Origin: Pseudomonas brassicacearum
Lineage (GTDB): Bacteria; Pseudomonadota; Gammaproteobacteria; Pseudomonadales; Pseudomonadaceae
Length of the DNA stretch: 64,000 bases
Assembly: GCF_009601685.2 (NCBI RefSeq)
Contig: NZ_CP045701.2
Coordinates: forward strand, 4,464,001-4,528,000
Direction of reading: 5' to 3'
This document shows, one piece after another, positions 30,006 through 39,484 of this stretch. A model generated the notes under the pieces. It was not told the origin of the DNA, ran no database searches, and worked only from the letters and a program-made list of their open reading frames with translations. Position 1 is the stretch's first letter, and every line of letters starts with the position of its first letter. Position numbers and translations under genes: made by a program.

Positions 30006-31319
30006 TCAGCGCTTGGGCAGCTCGATCACCACCTTCAACCCACCCCACTCACTGTCGTCCAACGCCAGCAGGCCGCCCCAGGTGTCGACGATGTCCCGCA
30101 CAATGCCCAGGCCCAGGCCGTGCCCATCGGTCTGTTCATCCAGCCGCGTGCCGCGGCTGAACACCTGGTCGCGGCGATCCTTGGGGATGCCCGGGCCATC
30201 GTCCTCCACGGCCAGGCTGAACCCCTCGACCGTCTCGGTCATGGTCAGGCGCACCTCGGCGTCGGCCCATTTGCAGGCGTTGTCCAGCAGGTTGCCCAGC
30301 AGTTCCAGCAGGTCCTCACGGTCCCAGGGCAGGTGCAGGCCTGGCGGGGCGACGTAGCTCAGGTTCAGGTGTTCGCCATGAATCATGTTCAGCGTGGCCA
30401 GCAACCCCGGCAGCTCGGCGTCGCAGTCCATGTGCGCGCCGGGCAAGGCATCGCCGGACAGGCGGGCGCGGTTGAGTTCCCGGTTCAGGCGCTGGCGGAC
30501 TTGCTCCAGTTGCTCGAGCAATAGTTTGCGCAGTTCGGGATACGGATCGAGCTTCTCGTTCGACGCCAGGCTTTGCAGCACCGCCAGCGGGGTTTTCAAG
30601 GCATGGCCGAGGTTGCCCAAGGCGTTGCGCGAACGCTTGAGACTGTCTTCGGTGTGGGCCAGCAGATGGTTGATTTGCGCCACCAGCGGTTCCAGCTCCC
30701 GTGGCACCTGTTCGTCGAGTTGCGAACGCTGCCCGCGTTGCAACTGGGCAATCTGCTCCCGCGCCCGGTCCAGCGGACGCAAGGCGCGGCGCACGGTGAT
30801 GCGTTGCAGCAACAGAATCAACAGCAGCCCCGCCAACCCGAGACCCAGGCCGATCTGCTGCATCCGGCGGAAGCTGTCACGCACCGGCGTGTAGTCCTGG
30901 GCCACGCTGATGGAAATCGCCTGGCCCAGCCGTCGATAGTCGGTGCGCAGCACCAGCAGCTTCTGGCCTTCAGGGCCCAATTGCAGGTTGCTGTGCAGGC
31001 CCGGGTGGTCGAGCCGGGGCAATTCCTGGTCCCACAGGGAGCGGGAGCGCCAGTGCACGTCGGCAAAATCGATGCGGAAATAGTGCCCGGAAAACGGCCG
31101 CTGGTAGGCCGGCGACAAACGTCGTTCATCCAGTTGCAGCCCCTGCGGGCCGCGCACCAGGGCCACCAGCAGGTTCTCGCTGTCGTTGCGCAGCCCGGCT
31201 TCCAGGTAACGCTGCAAGCCCAGCTCGAACAACCACAGGCTGGTCTGTGCCAGGACCAGGCCGACCACCACCATCACACCGATCAGCCCCAGGCTCAGGC
31301 GCCGCTGGATGGATCTCAC
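30006..31319 (-). CDS. Two-component sensor histidine kinase (PhoQ/CprS-like)
   Basis: A 437-aa inner-membrane kinase with a GTG start overlapping the regulator stop (GTGA). Seen: TM1 at about residues 9-30 ([20 protein letters not shown]), periplasmic sensor at about 31-160, TM2 at about 165-185 ([20 protein letters not shown]), HAMP-like linker, H-box [14 protein letters not shown] (His), N-box [14 protein letters not shown], and G-boxes VEDDGPGIP and [14 protein letters not shown]. The H-box and sensor layout resemble PhoQ, CprS and relatives that sense divalent cations or cationic peptides; the signal is not proven. Last gene of the PepSY-PepSY-regulator-kinase operon. Confidence 0.9.
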   Translation of the reverse strand: MRSIQRRLSLGLIGVMVVVGLVLAQTSLWLFELGLQRYLEAGLRNDSENLLVALVRGPQGLQLDERRLSPAYQRPFSGHYFRIDFADVHWRSRSLWDQELPRLDHPGLHSNLQLGPEGQKLLVLRTDYRRLGQAISISVAQDYTPVRDSFRRMQQIGLGLGLAGLLLILLLQRITVRRALRPLDRAREQIAQLQRGQRSQLDEQVPRELEPLVAQINHLLAHTEDSLKRSRNALGNLGHALKTPLAVLQSLASNEKLDPYPELRKLLLEQLEQVRQRLNRELNRARLSGDALPGAHMDCDAELPGLLATLNMIHGEHLNLSYVAPPGLHLPWDREDLLELLGNLLDNACKWADAEVRLTMTETVEGFSLAVEDDGPGIPKDRRDQVFSRGTRLDEQTDGHGLGLGIVRDIVDTWGGLLALDDSEWGGLKVVIELPKR

Positions 31320-31984
31320 TGAGCCTTCCCGCCAAACAGGTAACCCTGGCCGCGACGGGTTTCGATCACGCTACGGCCCAGCTTGCGCCGCAGGTGATTG
31401 ACGTGGACTTCCAGCACGTTGGAATCGCGCTCGGTCTCACCGTCATACAGGTGTTCGGCGAGATGACTTTTGGAAAGGATTTGCTCGGGGTGCAGCATGA
31501 AATAGCGCAACAGCCGGAATTCGGCGGCAGTCAGCTGAATCTCCGCACCGTCACGAATCACGCATTGGCGGCCTTCATCCAGATGCAGCCCCGCCGATTG
31601 CAGCGTCGGTTGGTTGGCCTGGCCGTGGGAACGGCGCAACAGCGCCTGGATCCGCAGGTGAAGTTCTTCAGGATGAAAGGGTTTGGTCAGGTAGTCATCG
31701 GCGCCAGCCTTGAGCCCCTCGATGCGCTCGGCCCAGGATCCGCGGGCGGTGAGAATCAGCACCGGCGTGCTCAGGCCACCGGTGCGCCATTGGGCCAGCA
31801 CCTCGAGCCCCGGTACACCCGGCAGGCCGAGATCGAGAATGATCAGGTCGTAGGGTTCGCTGCTGCCCTGGTACACCGCGTCGCGACCATCGGCGAGCCA
31901 ATCGACGGCGTAACCCTGGCGGGCAAGCCCGGCCATCAGTTCGTCGGCCAGGGGCACGTGATCTTCCACCAGAAGCAGGCGCAT
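31316..31984 (-). CDS. OmpR-family response regulator
   Basis: A 222-aa regulator. Receiver: acidic pocket EDH in [20 protein letters not shown], phosphorylated Asp in [14 protein letters not shown], Lys in [15 protein letters not shown]-binding winged helix: [36 protein letters not shown] and [10 protein letters not shown]. It overlaps the PepSY gene upstream (ATGA) and the kinase downstream (GTGA), so all four products are translationally coupled. The set resembles the PhoP/CprR/QseB class. A PepSY leader gene points to control of envelope or lipid A changes, which is inference. Confidence 0.93.
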   Translation of the reverse strand: MRLLLVEDHVPLADELMAGLARQGYAVDWLADGRDAVYQGSSEPYDLIILDLGLPGVPGLEVLAQWRTGGLSTPVLILTARGSWAERIEGLKAGADDYLTKPFHPEELHLRIQALLRRSHGQANQPTLQSAGLHLDEGRQCVIRDGAEIQLTAAEFRLLRYFMLHPEQILSKSHLAEHLYDGETERDSNVLEVHVNHLRRKLGRSVIETRRGQGYLFGGKAQ

Positions 31985-32295
31985 CAGTCTTCCTTATCTT
32001 TGAGTAAGCGGCCAGTTTTGGCCTCCAGGTCCAATTCGCGCACGACGCCGTTGGTGTCCAGTAGCTCGACCTCATAAATATAGACGCCGTGTTTCTCCTC
32101 CAACTCGGCTTCCAGCAGTTTGGCGCCGGGGTGCCGGTCCAGCGCCTGTTGCAGCAGTTGCTCCAGCGGCAAGATCACACCCTGCTGGCGCAGTTGCAGG
32201 GCCTCGTCCTGATCCAGGTCGCGGGCCACGGCCAACGAACAAAACGCCAGCAGCGCCAGCGCCCATCGACTATGGGCGCGCAGATTAAGCTTCAT
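31984..32295 (-). CDS. Secreted PepSY-domain protein
   Basis: A 103-aa protein: signal peptide ([20 protein letters not shown]), then a PepSY fold with [20 protein letters not shown] and the closing strand pattern [20 protein letters not shown]. PepSY proteins are periplasmic and are proposed to inhibit proteases or modulate sensors. Its ATG shares one base with the stop of the preceding PepSY gene (TAATG), and its stop overlaps the regulator start. Much of the longer upstream frame is a shadow of the preceding gene. Confidence 0.85.
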   Translation of the reverse strand: MKLNLRAHSRWALALLAFCSLAVARDLDQDEALQLRQQGVILPLEQLLQQALDRHPGAKLLEAELEEKHGVYIYEVELLDTNGVVRELDLEAKTGRLLKDKED

Positions 32296-32603
32296 TACGT
32301 ATCCTGATGATTCTTGAGCACCTTGCCGTTGGTGGCGTCCAATTCCAGATCCCACTCGATGCCCTTCGTATCGCGCAGTTCCACCTGGTAAATGTACCTG
32401 CCGTACTCTTGTTCCAGCTCGGTATCGGTCAAGGTGGCACCAGGGTGCTCGGCCAGGGCAGCGGCGTTGAGTTTTTCGAAGGGCCAGATGGTACCAGCGT
32501 CTTGCAGTTTGCGGGCTTCGTCCGCGTTCAGGTCTCGTGCGTGAGCCAGGCTGGTACCGAGTGCCATGAGGGTCGCGATGAAAAAGGCAGTCAGGCGGTT
32601 CAT
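32295..32603 (-). CDS. Secreted PepSY-domain protein, first gene of operon
   Basis: A 102-aa protein: signal peptide MNRLTAFFIATLMALGTSLA cut after AHA, then RDLNADEARKLQDAGTIWPF, KLNAAALAEHPGATLTDTEL and YIYQVELRDTKGIEWDLELD. It is clearly paralogous to the next gene (both RDLxxDEAxxL...YIYxVEL). Ribosome site GGAGAT upstream. The operon promoter should lie in 32604-32690, where TATAATC-like minus-strand sequence is weak (AAAAAGGAGA, TTATAAAAAG). Confidence 0.86.
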   Translation of the reverse strand: MNRLTAFFIATLMALGTSLAHARDLNADEARKLQDAGTIWPFEKLNAAALAEHPGATLTDTELEQEYGRYIYQVELRDTKGIEWDLELDATNGKVLKNHQDT

Positions 32604-32692
32604 GGGTTATCTCCTTTTTATAATCTTTACCGAGGGACTGTATCGGGAGGAACTTAACTGAAACTGAATGGCCATCATGGAACACTCCTCCC

Positions 32693-32873
32693 GTAGGAGC
32701 TGCCGAAGGCTGCGATCTTTTGATCTTGCTTGATCTTGATCTTGATCTTTCGCTTGCGACTCAAGTGTCTGGGGCAAGATCGCAGCCTCGTTGCACTCGA
32801 CAGCTCCTACGCAGCTCCTACACAGCTCACAGCCCCTACGCAGTTCGTACACAGTTCCTACGCAGCTCCTACA
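32693..32873. repeat. Type C inverted repeat with iterated right end
   Basis: Left arm gtaggagctgccgaaggctg, centre with repeated tgatctt units, right arm aagatcgcagcctcgttgca, followed by five imperfect cagctcctac copies with mutations (cagcccctac, cagttcgtac, cagttcctac). It fills the gap before the patatin gene. Confidence 0.85.
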
Positions 32874-32881
32874 GGACTCCC

Positions 32882-32887
32882 TATAAT
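32882..32887 (+). promoter_or_regulatory. Candidate -10 of the patatin gene
   Basis: A perfect TATAAT 30 bp before the ATG. The expected -35 position falls inside the type C repeat end, so the promoter may use repeat sequence. No good -35 is visible. Confidence 0.4.
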
Positions 32888-32916
32888 CGCTGCACCCGCC
32901 AGACCATGAGACCGGT

Positions 32917-33996
32917 ATGACCGCCATCCACATCAAGTTCCCCGCCCTCACCCTCAAGGCCGGCCCGCGCGCGTTCGGGCGGATTCGCCAGGCTGGCTTG
33001 AACGCCGCCGACGTCGGCATCCTGCCGGGCGCCGCCGGCGGCCCCAAGGCCTTGGGCATCCAGGGGCTGGACCTGGCGCTGTTCGGCGAATGGCTGCCCG
33101 CCGCGCCCCGGGAACGCTCGCTGATCGGGGCCTCGGTGGGTGCCTGGCGCTTCGCCAGCGCCTGCCTGCCGGACGCCGCCGAGGGAATCCGGCGCCTGGG
33201 CACCTTGTACAACGAACAAAGCTTCGCCAAGGGCGTGACCATGGCCGGGGTCAGCCAGAGCTCGCAACGCATGCTCGATGACTTGCTCGACGGCCGCGAC
33301 GCTTCGATCCTCGATAACCCGCGATACCGGCTCAACATCATGGTGGTCAAGAGCCACGGCCTGCTGGCCCAGGATCATCGCGGCCGGCTAGGCCTGGGCT
33401 TGTCGTCGGTGATCGCCGATAACCTGCGCGGCCGGGCGCGGCTGTCGCGGCATTTCGAACGGCTGATCATCCATGACCCACGCCTGGCGCCGCCCCTGCA
33501 CCCGTTGAATGACTTTCCGTCGCGCTTCGTTCCGTTGGCCGCCGGCAACCTGCGCCAGGCCCTGCTGGCCTCGGGCTCGATCCCGATGGTCATGGAAGGT
33601 GTGCGCGACCTGCCGGGCGCCGGCGCCGGCACCTACCGCGACGGCGGTTTGCTGGACTACCACCTGGACCTGCCGTACAGCGGCGAGGACATCGTGCTGT
33701 ACCCGCACTTCACCGACCGGGTCATTCCCGGCTGGTTCGACAAGGGCCTGCCGTGGCGCCGGGGCAACGTCGACCGCCTGCAAGACGTGCTGTTGCTGGC
33801 ACCGTCCCGTGAATACCTGGCGCGCCTGCCCTACGGCAAACTGCCGGACCGCAACGACTTCAAGCGTTTCATGGGCGATGACCCGAGCCGCCGCCAGTAC
33901 TGGCGCACGGCGATGGACGAGAGCCGTCGGCTCGGCGATGAGTTCCTGGAGCTGACGGCCAACGGTGGCTTGGCCGAGCGTTTGCTGACCCTTTAG
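32917..33996 (+). CDS. Patatin-like phospholipase
   Basis: A 359-aa protein. Seen: oxyanion-type glycine-rich GILPGAAGGPKALGIQG, nucleophile motif GASVGAWRFA (Ser), and the catalytic Asp in TYRDGGLLDYH, together a Ser-Asp dyad. ASGSIPMVMEG is also typical of patatins. The N-terminus has no signal peptide, so it is probably cytoplasmic or exported by another route. The substrate is unknown, presumably phospholipid or acyl ester. It is followed 82 bp later by queD, perhaps with its own promoter. Confidence 0.85.
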   Translation: MTAIHIKFPALTLKAGPRAFGRIRQAGLNAADVGILPGAAGGPKALGIQGLDLALFGEWLPAAPRERSLIGASVGAWRFASACLPDAAEGIRRLGTLYNEQSFAKGVTMAGVSQSSQRMLDDLLDGRDASILDNPRYRLNIMVVKSHGLLAQDHRGRLGLGLSSVIADNLRGRARLSRHFERLIIHDPRLAPPLHPLNDFPSRFVPLAAGNLRQALLASGSIPMVMEGVRDLPGAGAGTYRDGGLLDYHLDLPYSGEDIVLYPHFTDRVIPGWFDKGLPWRRGNVDRLQDVLLLAPSREYLARLPYGKLPDRNDFKRFMGDDPSRRQYWRTAMDESRRLGDEFLELTANGGLAERLLTL

Positions 33997-34078
33997 TCAG
34001 CACGGCCGCGCAACGCCGTTATCAAACTGATAAACTGCGCCGCCTGCCTCGCGACCGCTATATAAAGAGCCCGAACCT

Positions 34079-34435
34079 GTGGAAATTTTCAAAGAGTTTA
34101 CCTTCGAATCCGCCCACCGCCTGCCCCACGTGCCGGACGGCCACAAGTGCGGCCGCCTTCATGGCCACTCGTTCAAGGTGGCGATCCACCTGAGCGGCGA
34201 CATCGACCCGCACACGGGCTGGATTCGCGACTTCTCGGAGATCAAGGCGATCTTCAAGCCGCTCTACGAGCGCCTGGACCACAACTACCTCAACGACATC
34301 CCAGGTCTGGAAAACCCCACCAGCGAAGTCCTGGCCAAGTGGATCTGGAATGAGTTGAAGCCGTTGCTGCCGGAACTCAGCGCCATTCGCATCCACGAGA
34401 CCTGCACCAGCGGTTGCATCTACCACGGCGAATAG
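34079..34435 (+). CDS. queD: 6-carboxy-5,6,7,8-tetrahydropterin synthase QueD
   Basis: A 118-aa enzyme converting dihydroneopterin triphosphate to 6-carboxytetrahydropterin in queuosine/preQ1 synthesis. Seen: zinc-binding histidines in [20 protein letters not shown] and GHSF, catalytic Cys in [29 protein letters not shown], and a C-terminal [12 protein letters not shown]. It begins with GTG at 34079, the only start giving the conserved [13 protein letters not shown]. Length is typical of the bacterial QueD-I type. Confidence 0.95.
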   Translation: MEIFKEFTFESAHRLPHVPDGHKCGRLHGHSFKVAIHLSGDIDPHTGWIRDFSEIKAIFKPLYERLDHNYLNDIPGLENPTSEVLAKWIWNELKPLLPELSAIRIHETCTSGCIYHGE

Positions 34436-34443
34436 CCAATCCC

Positions 34444-34669
34444 TTGTGGCGAGCGCGCGTGCTCCCGTTGGACTCTGTAGGAGCTGGCGAAGCCTGCGAT
34501 CTTTTGATCTTTTGATCTTTTGATCTTTTGATCTTTCGCTTGAGATTCAAGTGTCTTTGGAAAGATCGCAGCCTCGTTGCACTCGACAGCTCCTACACAG
34601 CTCCTACACAGCTCCTACATAGCTCCTACATAGCTCCTACATAGCTCCTGCGGCCCAGCGGGAGCAAGG
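34444..34669. repeat. Composite type A/type C repeat with tandem expansions
   Basis: A degenerate type A left end encloses a type C element (34477-34650). Its centre has ttttgatc repeated about four times, and its right end has cagctcctaca/tagctcctaca repeated six times. A type A remnant (cggcccagcgggagcaag) follows. Together they fill the 302-bp gap before the hydrolase gene. Confidence 0.85.
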
Positions 34670-34737
34670 GTGTCTCCCCTGCTGAATCGCATTGGCCTAT
34701 GCTCCATCCCCTGACCATTCTCAGTGGAGTATCGATC

Positions 34738-35568
34738 ATGACCAACTGGCCACTGGATCAGCTATACGACTTCAACGGACACCCCATCCGCTACGCCATC
34801 CACGGCGACGGCCCACCGCTGGTGTTTGTCCACGGCACGCCCTTCTCTTCCTACGTGTGGCACCGCATCGCCCCGCTGTTCTTCGCCACCCACCGGGTGC
34901 ATTTCTTCGACCTGCTGGGATACGGCCAGTCCGCGCAACCGGATGCCGATGTGTCCCTCGGCGTGCAGAACCCGTTACTCGCACAACTGCTGGAGCACTG
35001 GCACCTGGACTGCCCCGATGTGGTGGCCCATGACTTTGGCGGCGCCACGGCCCTGCGCACGCACCTGCTCGATGGCAAGGACTACCGCAGCCTGACCCTG
35101 ATCGACCCGGTGGCCCTCTCGCCCTGGGGTTCACCCTTTGTGCAGCATGTACGCCAGCATGAAGCTGCCTTCAGCGGCCTGCCCGACTACATCCAGCGGG
35201 CGATCGTGCCGACCTATATCCGCGGCGCGATCAAGCGGGACATCCCGGACGCAGAACTGGCGCCCTACGTGCAACCGTGGCTTGGCGAGCCGGGCCAGGC
35301 GGCGTTCTACCGGCAGATCGCACAGATGGACGAGCGTTACACCCGCGAGGTCGAGGGCTTGTACCCGACCGTGCGCTGCCCGACCCAGATACTGTGGGGC
35401 GAGGATGACCAATGGATCCCCATCGAGCGCGGTCGTGCCCTGCACCGGCTGATTCCAGGAGCACAGTTCCACCCTATTCCGAACGCCGGGCACCTGGTCC
35501 AGGAAGATGCGCCTGAGGCCGTCGTCGCGGCGGTGTTGCGGTTCCTGGCGTTGCATTCCTCGACCTGA
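34738..35568 (+). CDS. Alpha/beta hydrolase with Asp nucleophile (haloalkane dehalogenase/epoxide hydrolase-like)
   Basis: A 276-aa hydrolase. Seen: oxyanion motif FVHGTPFSSYVWHRI, nucleophile elbow VVAHDFGGATALR in which the nucleophile is Asp instead of Ser, acid region ILWGEDDQWIP, and catalytic His in IPNAGHLVQEDAPE. An Asp nucleophile is typical of haloalkane dehalogenases, fluoroacetate dehalogenases and epoxide hydrolases. The substrate is unknown. Start ATG at 34738 follows GTGGAGTATC; the ATG 39 bp upstream is less likely. Confidence 0.87.
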   Translation: MTNWPLDQLYDFNGHPIRYAIHGDGPPLVFVHGTPFSSYVWHRIAPLFFATHRVHFFDLLGYGQSAQPDADVSLGVQNPLLAQLLEHWHLDCPDVVAHDFGGATALRTHLLDGKDYRSLTLIDPVALSPWGSPFVQHVRQHEAAFSGLPDYIQRAIVPTYIRGAIKRDIPDAELAPYVQPWLGEPGQAAFYRQIAQMDERYTREVEGLYPTVRCPTQILWGEDDQWIPIERGRALHRLIPGAQFHPIPNAGHLVQEDAPEAVVAAVLRFLALHSST

Positions 35569-35758
35569 AGAACACTGCATTTCCCTGTGGGAGCCTTCAT
35601 GGGTAGAGGGATTTGTGTTCCAACTTGAATCACCGCCGCACCGCTTTCGATCCCTTCGCCCACCCAATCCCAAAGATTGTCTATAAATAACCTCGCGATC
35701 ACTCGCTTGGCACGGCCGCTGCACGCTTGCGACATCCCTCATCCGCAAGGACCGCCAC

Positions 35759-37030
35759 ATGACTCAGAACGACCCGGGCAACGACTATCCCCTGAGCGAA
35801 GTCCCGATGCACGCTCGCAAAGGCCTGGCCTCCACGGCCATGGTGCTGCTGGGTTTCACCTTTTTCACTGCCACCATGTTTGCCGGGGGCAAGCTGGGGG
35901 TGGCGTTCGGCTTTGCCGAAATGCTCACGGTCATCGTCATCGGCAATCTGCTGCTGGGCCTCTACGCCGCCGGCCTGGGCTACATCGCCTTCAAGAGCGG
36001 GCTCAATTCGGTGCTGATGGGCCGCTTCTGCTTCGGCGAGGTGGGCAGCAAGCTCAGTGACTTGATCCTGGGGTTCACCCAGATCGGCTGGTACGCCTGG
36101 GGCACAGCGACCGCCGCGGTGGTGCTGGGCAAGTATTTCCAATTGAGCGAGGGCACCGTGCTCGGGTTGATGGTGCTGTTCGGCCTGGGCTTCTGCGCCA
36201 CGGCCTACATCGGCTATCGCGGGCTGGAAATCCTCTCCTACATTGCCGTGCCGGCCATGATGTTGCTGCTGATGCTGTCGATGTGGGTCGCGACGGTGAA
36301 GGCCGGCGGCCTCGATGGCTTGCTGGCGATAGTGCCGACGGGCAGCCTCGACCGGTCCACCGCCATCACGTTGGTGTTCGGCACCTTCGTCAGTGGCGCA
36401 ACCCAGGCGACCAACTGGACGCGGTTTTCCCGCTCGGCGAAGGTCGCGGTGCTGGCGAGCCTGATCGGCTTTTTCATCGGTAACGGCCTGATGGTGCTGA
36501 TCGGCGCCTACGGGGCCATCGTCTATCAACAACCGGACGTGGTCGAAGTGTTGCTGCTGCAGGGCTTCGCCATGGCGGCGATGGCCATGCTGCTGCTCAA
36601 CATCTGGAGCACCCAGGACAACACCATCTACAACTTCGCCGTGGCCGGTTGCAACCTGCTGCGCACCCGCCGGCGCAAAACCGTGACCCTGGGCGGCGCG
36701 GTGATCGGCACGCTGCTGGCGCTGCTGGGCATGTACGACCTGCTGGTGCCGTACCTGATCCTGCTGGGCACGGTGATTCCACCCATTGGCGGGGTGATCA
36801 TGGCCGACTTCTTTTTCCGCTGGCGTGGTCGTTATCCGCGCCTGGCCGAGGCGCAACTGCCGGCGTTCAACTGGCCCGGGCTGTTGGCCTATGGGGTTGG
36901 CACCGTCGCGGCATTCAATTCGCCATGGGTCGCACCACTGGTAGGAATCGCTGCCGGCGCGCTAACGTATGTGCTATTGATCAGCGTAATGGGTACTCGC
37001 GCCGCTGACACCCCCCTCCAAGACCTCTAA
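35759..37030 (+). CDS. codB: Cytosine permease (NCS1 family)
   Basis: A 423-aa inner-membrane transporter with about 12 helices, starting MTQNDPGNDYPLSEVPMHAR. Seen: GFTFFTATMFAGGKLGVAFG, GFTQIGWYAWGTATAAVVLG, GTFVSGATQATNWTRFSRSA and LGTVIPPIGGVIMADFFFRW. It is 12 bp upstream of codA, so it imports cytosine for CodA. Upstream, TTGTCTATAAATAACC (about 35678) could be a promoter -10 or GntR-type operator. A half type B repeat lies at 35585. Confidence 0.93.
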   Translation: MTQNDPGNDYPLSEVPMHARKGLASTAMVLLGFTFFTATMFAGGKLGVAFGFAEMLTVIVIGNLLLGLYAAGLGYIAFKSGLNSVLMGRFCFGEVGSKLSDLILGFTQIGWYAWGTATAAVVLGKYFQLSEGTVLGLMVLFGLGFCATAYIGYRGLEILSYIAVPAMMLLLMLSMWVATVKAGGLDGLLAIVPTGSLDRSTAITLVFGTFVSGATQATNWTRFSRSAKVAVLASLIGFFIGNGLMVLIGAYGAIVYQQPDVVEVLLLQGFAMAAMAMLLLNIWSTQDNTIYNFAVAGCNLLRTRRRKTVTLGGAVIGTLLALLGMYDLLVPYLILLGTVIPPIGGVIMADFFFRWRGRYPRLAEAQLPAFNWPGLLAYGVGTVAAFNSPWVAPLVGIAAGALTYVLLISVMGTRAADTPLQDL

Positions 37031-37042
37031 AGGATTCGCTTG

Positions 37043-38290
37043 ATGCACATCATCAACGCCCGTTTGCGTAACCGTGAAGGCTTGCATGAGCTGCACCTTG
37101 AAAACGGCCTGATCGCCAATATCGCCCGTCAGACCGAGGCCGCCAGCCTCGGACCGGAGGACCTCGACGCCGGCGGCAACCTGGTGGTCCCGCCCTTCGT
37201 CGAACCGCACATCCACCTGGACGCGACCCTCACCGCGGGCGAACCGCGCTGGAACATGAGCGGCACGCTGTTCGAAGGCATCGAGTGCTGGGGCGAGCGC
37301 AAGGCCACCATCACCGAGGAAGACACCAAGACCCGCGCCAAGAAAACCATCCAGGCCCTCGCTGCCCATGGCATCCAGCATGTGCGCACCCACGTCGACG
37401 TGACCGATCCCGAGCTCACGGCGCTCAAGGCGCTGCTGGAGGTGCGCGAGCAAAGCCGTCATCTGATCGACATGCAGATCGTCGCGTTCCCCCAGGAAGG
37501 CATCGAGTCCTACCGCAATGGCCGTGAGCTGATGGAAGAAGCGATCCGCATGGGCGCCGACGTGGTGGGCGGCATTCCTCACTTCGAGTACACCCGCGAC
37601 CAGGGCGTCAGCTCGGTGAAATTCCTCATGGACCTGGCCGAGCGTACCGGCTGCCTGGTGGATGTGCATTGCGACGAAACCGATGACCCGCACTCGCGCT
37701 TCCTCGAAGTGCTCGCCGAAGAAGCCCGCAGCCGCGACATGGGCGCGCGCGTCACCGCCAGCCACACCACGGCCATGGGCTCCTACGACAACGCCTACTG
37801 CGCCAAACTGTTCCGCCTGCTGGGGCACTCGGGCATCAGCTTCGTCTCTTGCCCCACCGAGAGCATTCACCTGCAAGGGCGCTTCGATAACTTCCCCAAA
37901 CGCCGCGGTGTCACCCGGGTCAATGAACTGCTCGAAGCCGGGATGAATGTGTGCTTCGGCCAGGACTCCATCGTCGACCCGTGGTACCCGTTGGGCAACG
38001 GCAACATCCTGCGCGTGCTGGAAGCAGGCCTGCACATCTGCCATATGCTCGGCTACCGCAACCTGCAAAGCGCCCTGGACCTGGTCACCGACAACAGCGC
38101 CAAGGCCATGGCCCTGGGCGAGCGCTACGGCCTGGAACCCGGGCGCCCGGCGAACCTGCTGATTCTGTCGGCGGACAGCGATTACGAAGTGATCCGCAGC
38201 CAGGGCTTGCCGCTCTACTCGATTCGCAACGGCAAAGTGCTGATGAAGCGGCAGATGCCGCTGGTGGAGTTTGCGCAGCAGCCAGACTGA
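37043..38290 (+). CDS. codA: Cytosine deaminase
   Basis: A 415-aa amidohydrolase that converts cytosine to uracil and ammonia. Seen: metal ligands in PPFVEPHIHLDATLTAGEPR (HIH), VRTHVDVTDPELTALKALLE, DVHCDETDDPHSRFLEVLAE, ASHTTAMGSYDNAYCAKLF, and the metal Asp in FGQDSIVDPWYPLGNGNIL. Start ATG 37043 follows AAAGGA; a TTG three bases upstream is possible. It forms the codBA salvage operon with the permease. Confidence 0.95.
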   Translation: MHIINARLRNREGLHELHLENGLIANIARQTEAASLGPEDLDAGGNLVVPPFVEPHIHLDATLTAGEPRWNMSGTLFEGIECWGERKATITEEDTKTRAKKTIQALAAHGIQHVRTHVDVTDPELTALKALLEVREQSRHLIDMQIVAFPQEGIESYRNGRELMEEAIRMGADVVGGIPHFEYTRDQGVSSVKFLMDLAERTGCLVDVHCDETDDPHSRFLEVLAEEARSRDMGARVTASHTTAMGSYDNAYCAKLFRLLGHSGISFVSCPTESIHLQGRFDNFPKRRGVTRVNELLEAGMNVCFGQDSIVDPWYPLGNGNILRVLEAGLHICHMLGYRNLQSALDLVTDNSAKAMALGERYGLEPGRPANLLILSADSDYEVIRSQGLPLYSIRNGKVLMKRQMPLVEFAQQPD

Positions 38291-38323
38291 TTCCCTGTGG
38301 GAGCGGGTTTGCGCGCGAAAGCG

Positions 38324-39316
38324 CTAGGGCACAGACCGCGCCGTACCAAACAACCTGACCCGCACCAACTCACCCGCCTCTTCTTCCAGCAAAATCGGCG
38401 CAGTCCCCCCCGGCATCACCACACTCACCGCCCCCGCCTTCACCCAACCCACCCGCCACGCCGCACTGGCCACGGCACTGGCGCTGGTGCCCGAGGAAGC
38501 CGTGGGCCCCTCGCCCCGCTCAAACACCCGGGCCGCGATTCGCCCCTCGGCTTCGCGCCAGGCCCATTGCAGATTCACACCCCTGGGGCACGGGACGCCG
38601 GCCCCACCAGGGGCGGCATAGGCAATGCGGGTCAGGCTTTGCGACAGCGCCGCAGCACGCATCTGCGAATTGCCCGGCAACGCCTCGACACCCTCCACCA
38701 GCGTCACGCAATGAGGGTTACCGATACTCACGAACTGGCTGTGGCCCCACGCCGGGTTCAACCGATGAAGCGCCGCCACGCGGCTGACATCGCACTGGTT
38801 GAACATCACGCTCTCGACCTCCTGGGCGCCAACGGCCTGGGCTCCGAACAGCGGTTTGCCCAGGTCCAGCCAGAAGCCTTGAACGCCATCGAATTCAGCG
38901 GCGCGAACCGAGGTGTGCAGCGGTGACAAGCCGTCGGGTTTGTCGTGATGAACTTGCAGCACACACTCTCCCGCGCCCGGCATCAAGCCCTGCGCTTGCA
39001 ACGCCTGGGAGAAAATCGTCAGGCCGTTGCCGCTGCGCTCGGCCAGGGTGCCGTCGGTGTTGACAATCAATAGATCAAAAGGCGGTTGGTTCTGGAACGG
39101 GCCGATCAATAGGCCGTCACTGCGATGGGCCTTGGCGTCCGGAGGTGCTTGGCCCGGCGCCCAACTGCAGAAGGCATGCACGGCAGCCTTGGCCCAGGAC
39201 TCGCGCCGCTGTGCAGCCTGGGCGGCCGACGGCGGCAGGTCAATGCCGCGGTCACGTACCTGTTGCGGTGAAACGACGCCATACATATTGCCGCGTGCAT
39301 CATAAAACTGCGTCAT
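38324..39316 (-). CDS. DapF-like epimerase homologue with both catalytic cysteines replaced by serine
   Basis: A 330-aa two-domain protein of the diaminopimelate epimerase fold. In DapF the first acid/base is Cys in a CGNGAR motif after NADGSE; here the segment is NTDGTLAERSGNGLTIF, with Ser. The second is Cys in ERGAGET-ACGTGA; here it is ERGEGPTASSGTSASAV, with Ser. The framework IGNPHCVTLVEGVE is kept. Both thiols are gone, so ordinary racemisation or epimerisation is unlikely. A lyase, dehydratase or binding role is possible. It converges with codA (33 bp) and diverges from an MFS transporter. A normal dapF should exist elsewhere. Confidence 0.82.
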   Translation of the reverse strand: MTQFYDARGNMYGVVSPQQVRDRGIDLPPSAAQAAQRRESWAKAAVHAFCSWAPGQAPPDAKAHRSDGLLIGPFQNQPPFDLLIVNTDGTLAERSGNGLTIFSQALQAQGLMPGAGECVLQVHHDKPDGLSPLHTSVRAAEFDGVQGFWLDLGKPLFGAQAVGAQEVESVMFNQCDVSRVAALHRLNPAWGHSQFVSIGNPHCVTLVEGVEALPGNSQMRAAALSQSLTRIAYAAPGGAGVPCPRGVNLQWAWREAEGRIAARVFERGEGPTASSGTSASAVASAAWRVGWVKAGAVSVVMPGGTAPILLEEEAGELVRVRLFGTARSVP

Positions 39317-39484
39317 GGACCAGACCCGTAATCAGCCAGCAGGGGCCGGTACTTTATGCTGGCAAAGGCTGTGGGAGCAAAGCCTGCACGTTGGCCGCAC
39401 CTTGGGGTCGCGGTGCGGTCTGCGGATATGCCAGCATAGGCGCCTGCCCGCCTCACCGCACCGCACCAAAACCAAGGACGTTTC

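Noticed and set aside
31316..31984. Naming the two-component pair phoP/phoQ or cprR/cprS
   Set aside because: The motifs fit several related families and the PepSY context differs from the known operons, so no symbol was given.
32693..34669. Tandem ttttgatc and agctcctac runs as an origin or iteron array
   Set aside because: They lie at the centre and ends of type C elements, with no replication gene or DnaA boxes in the area.
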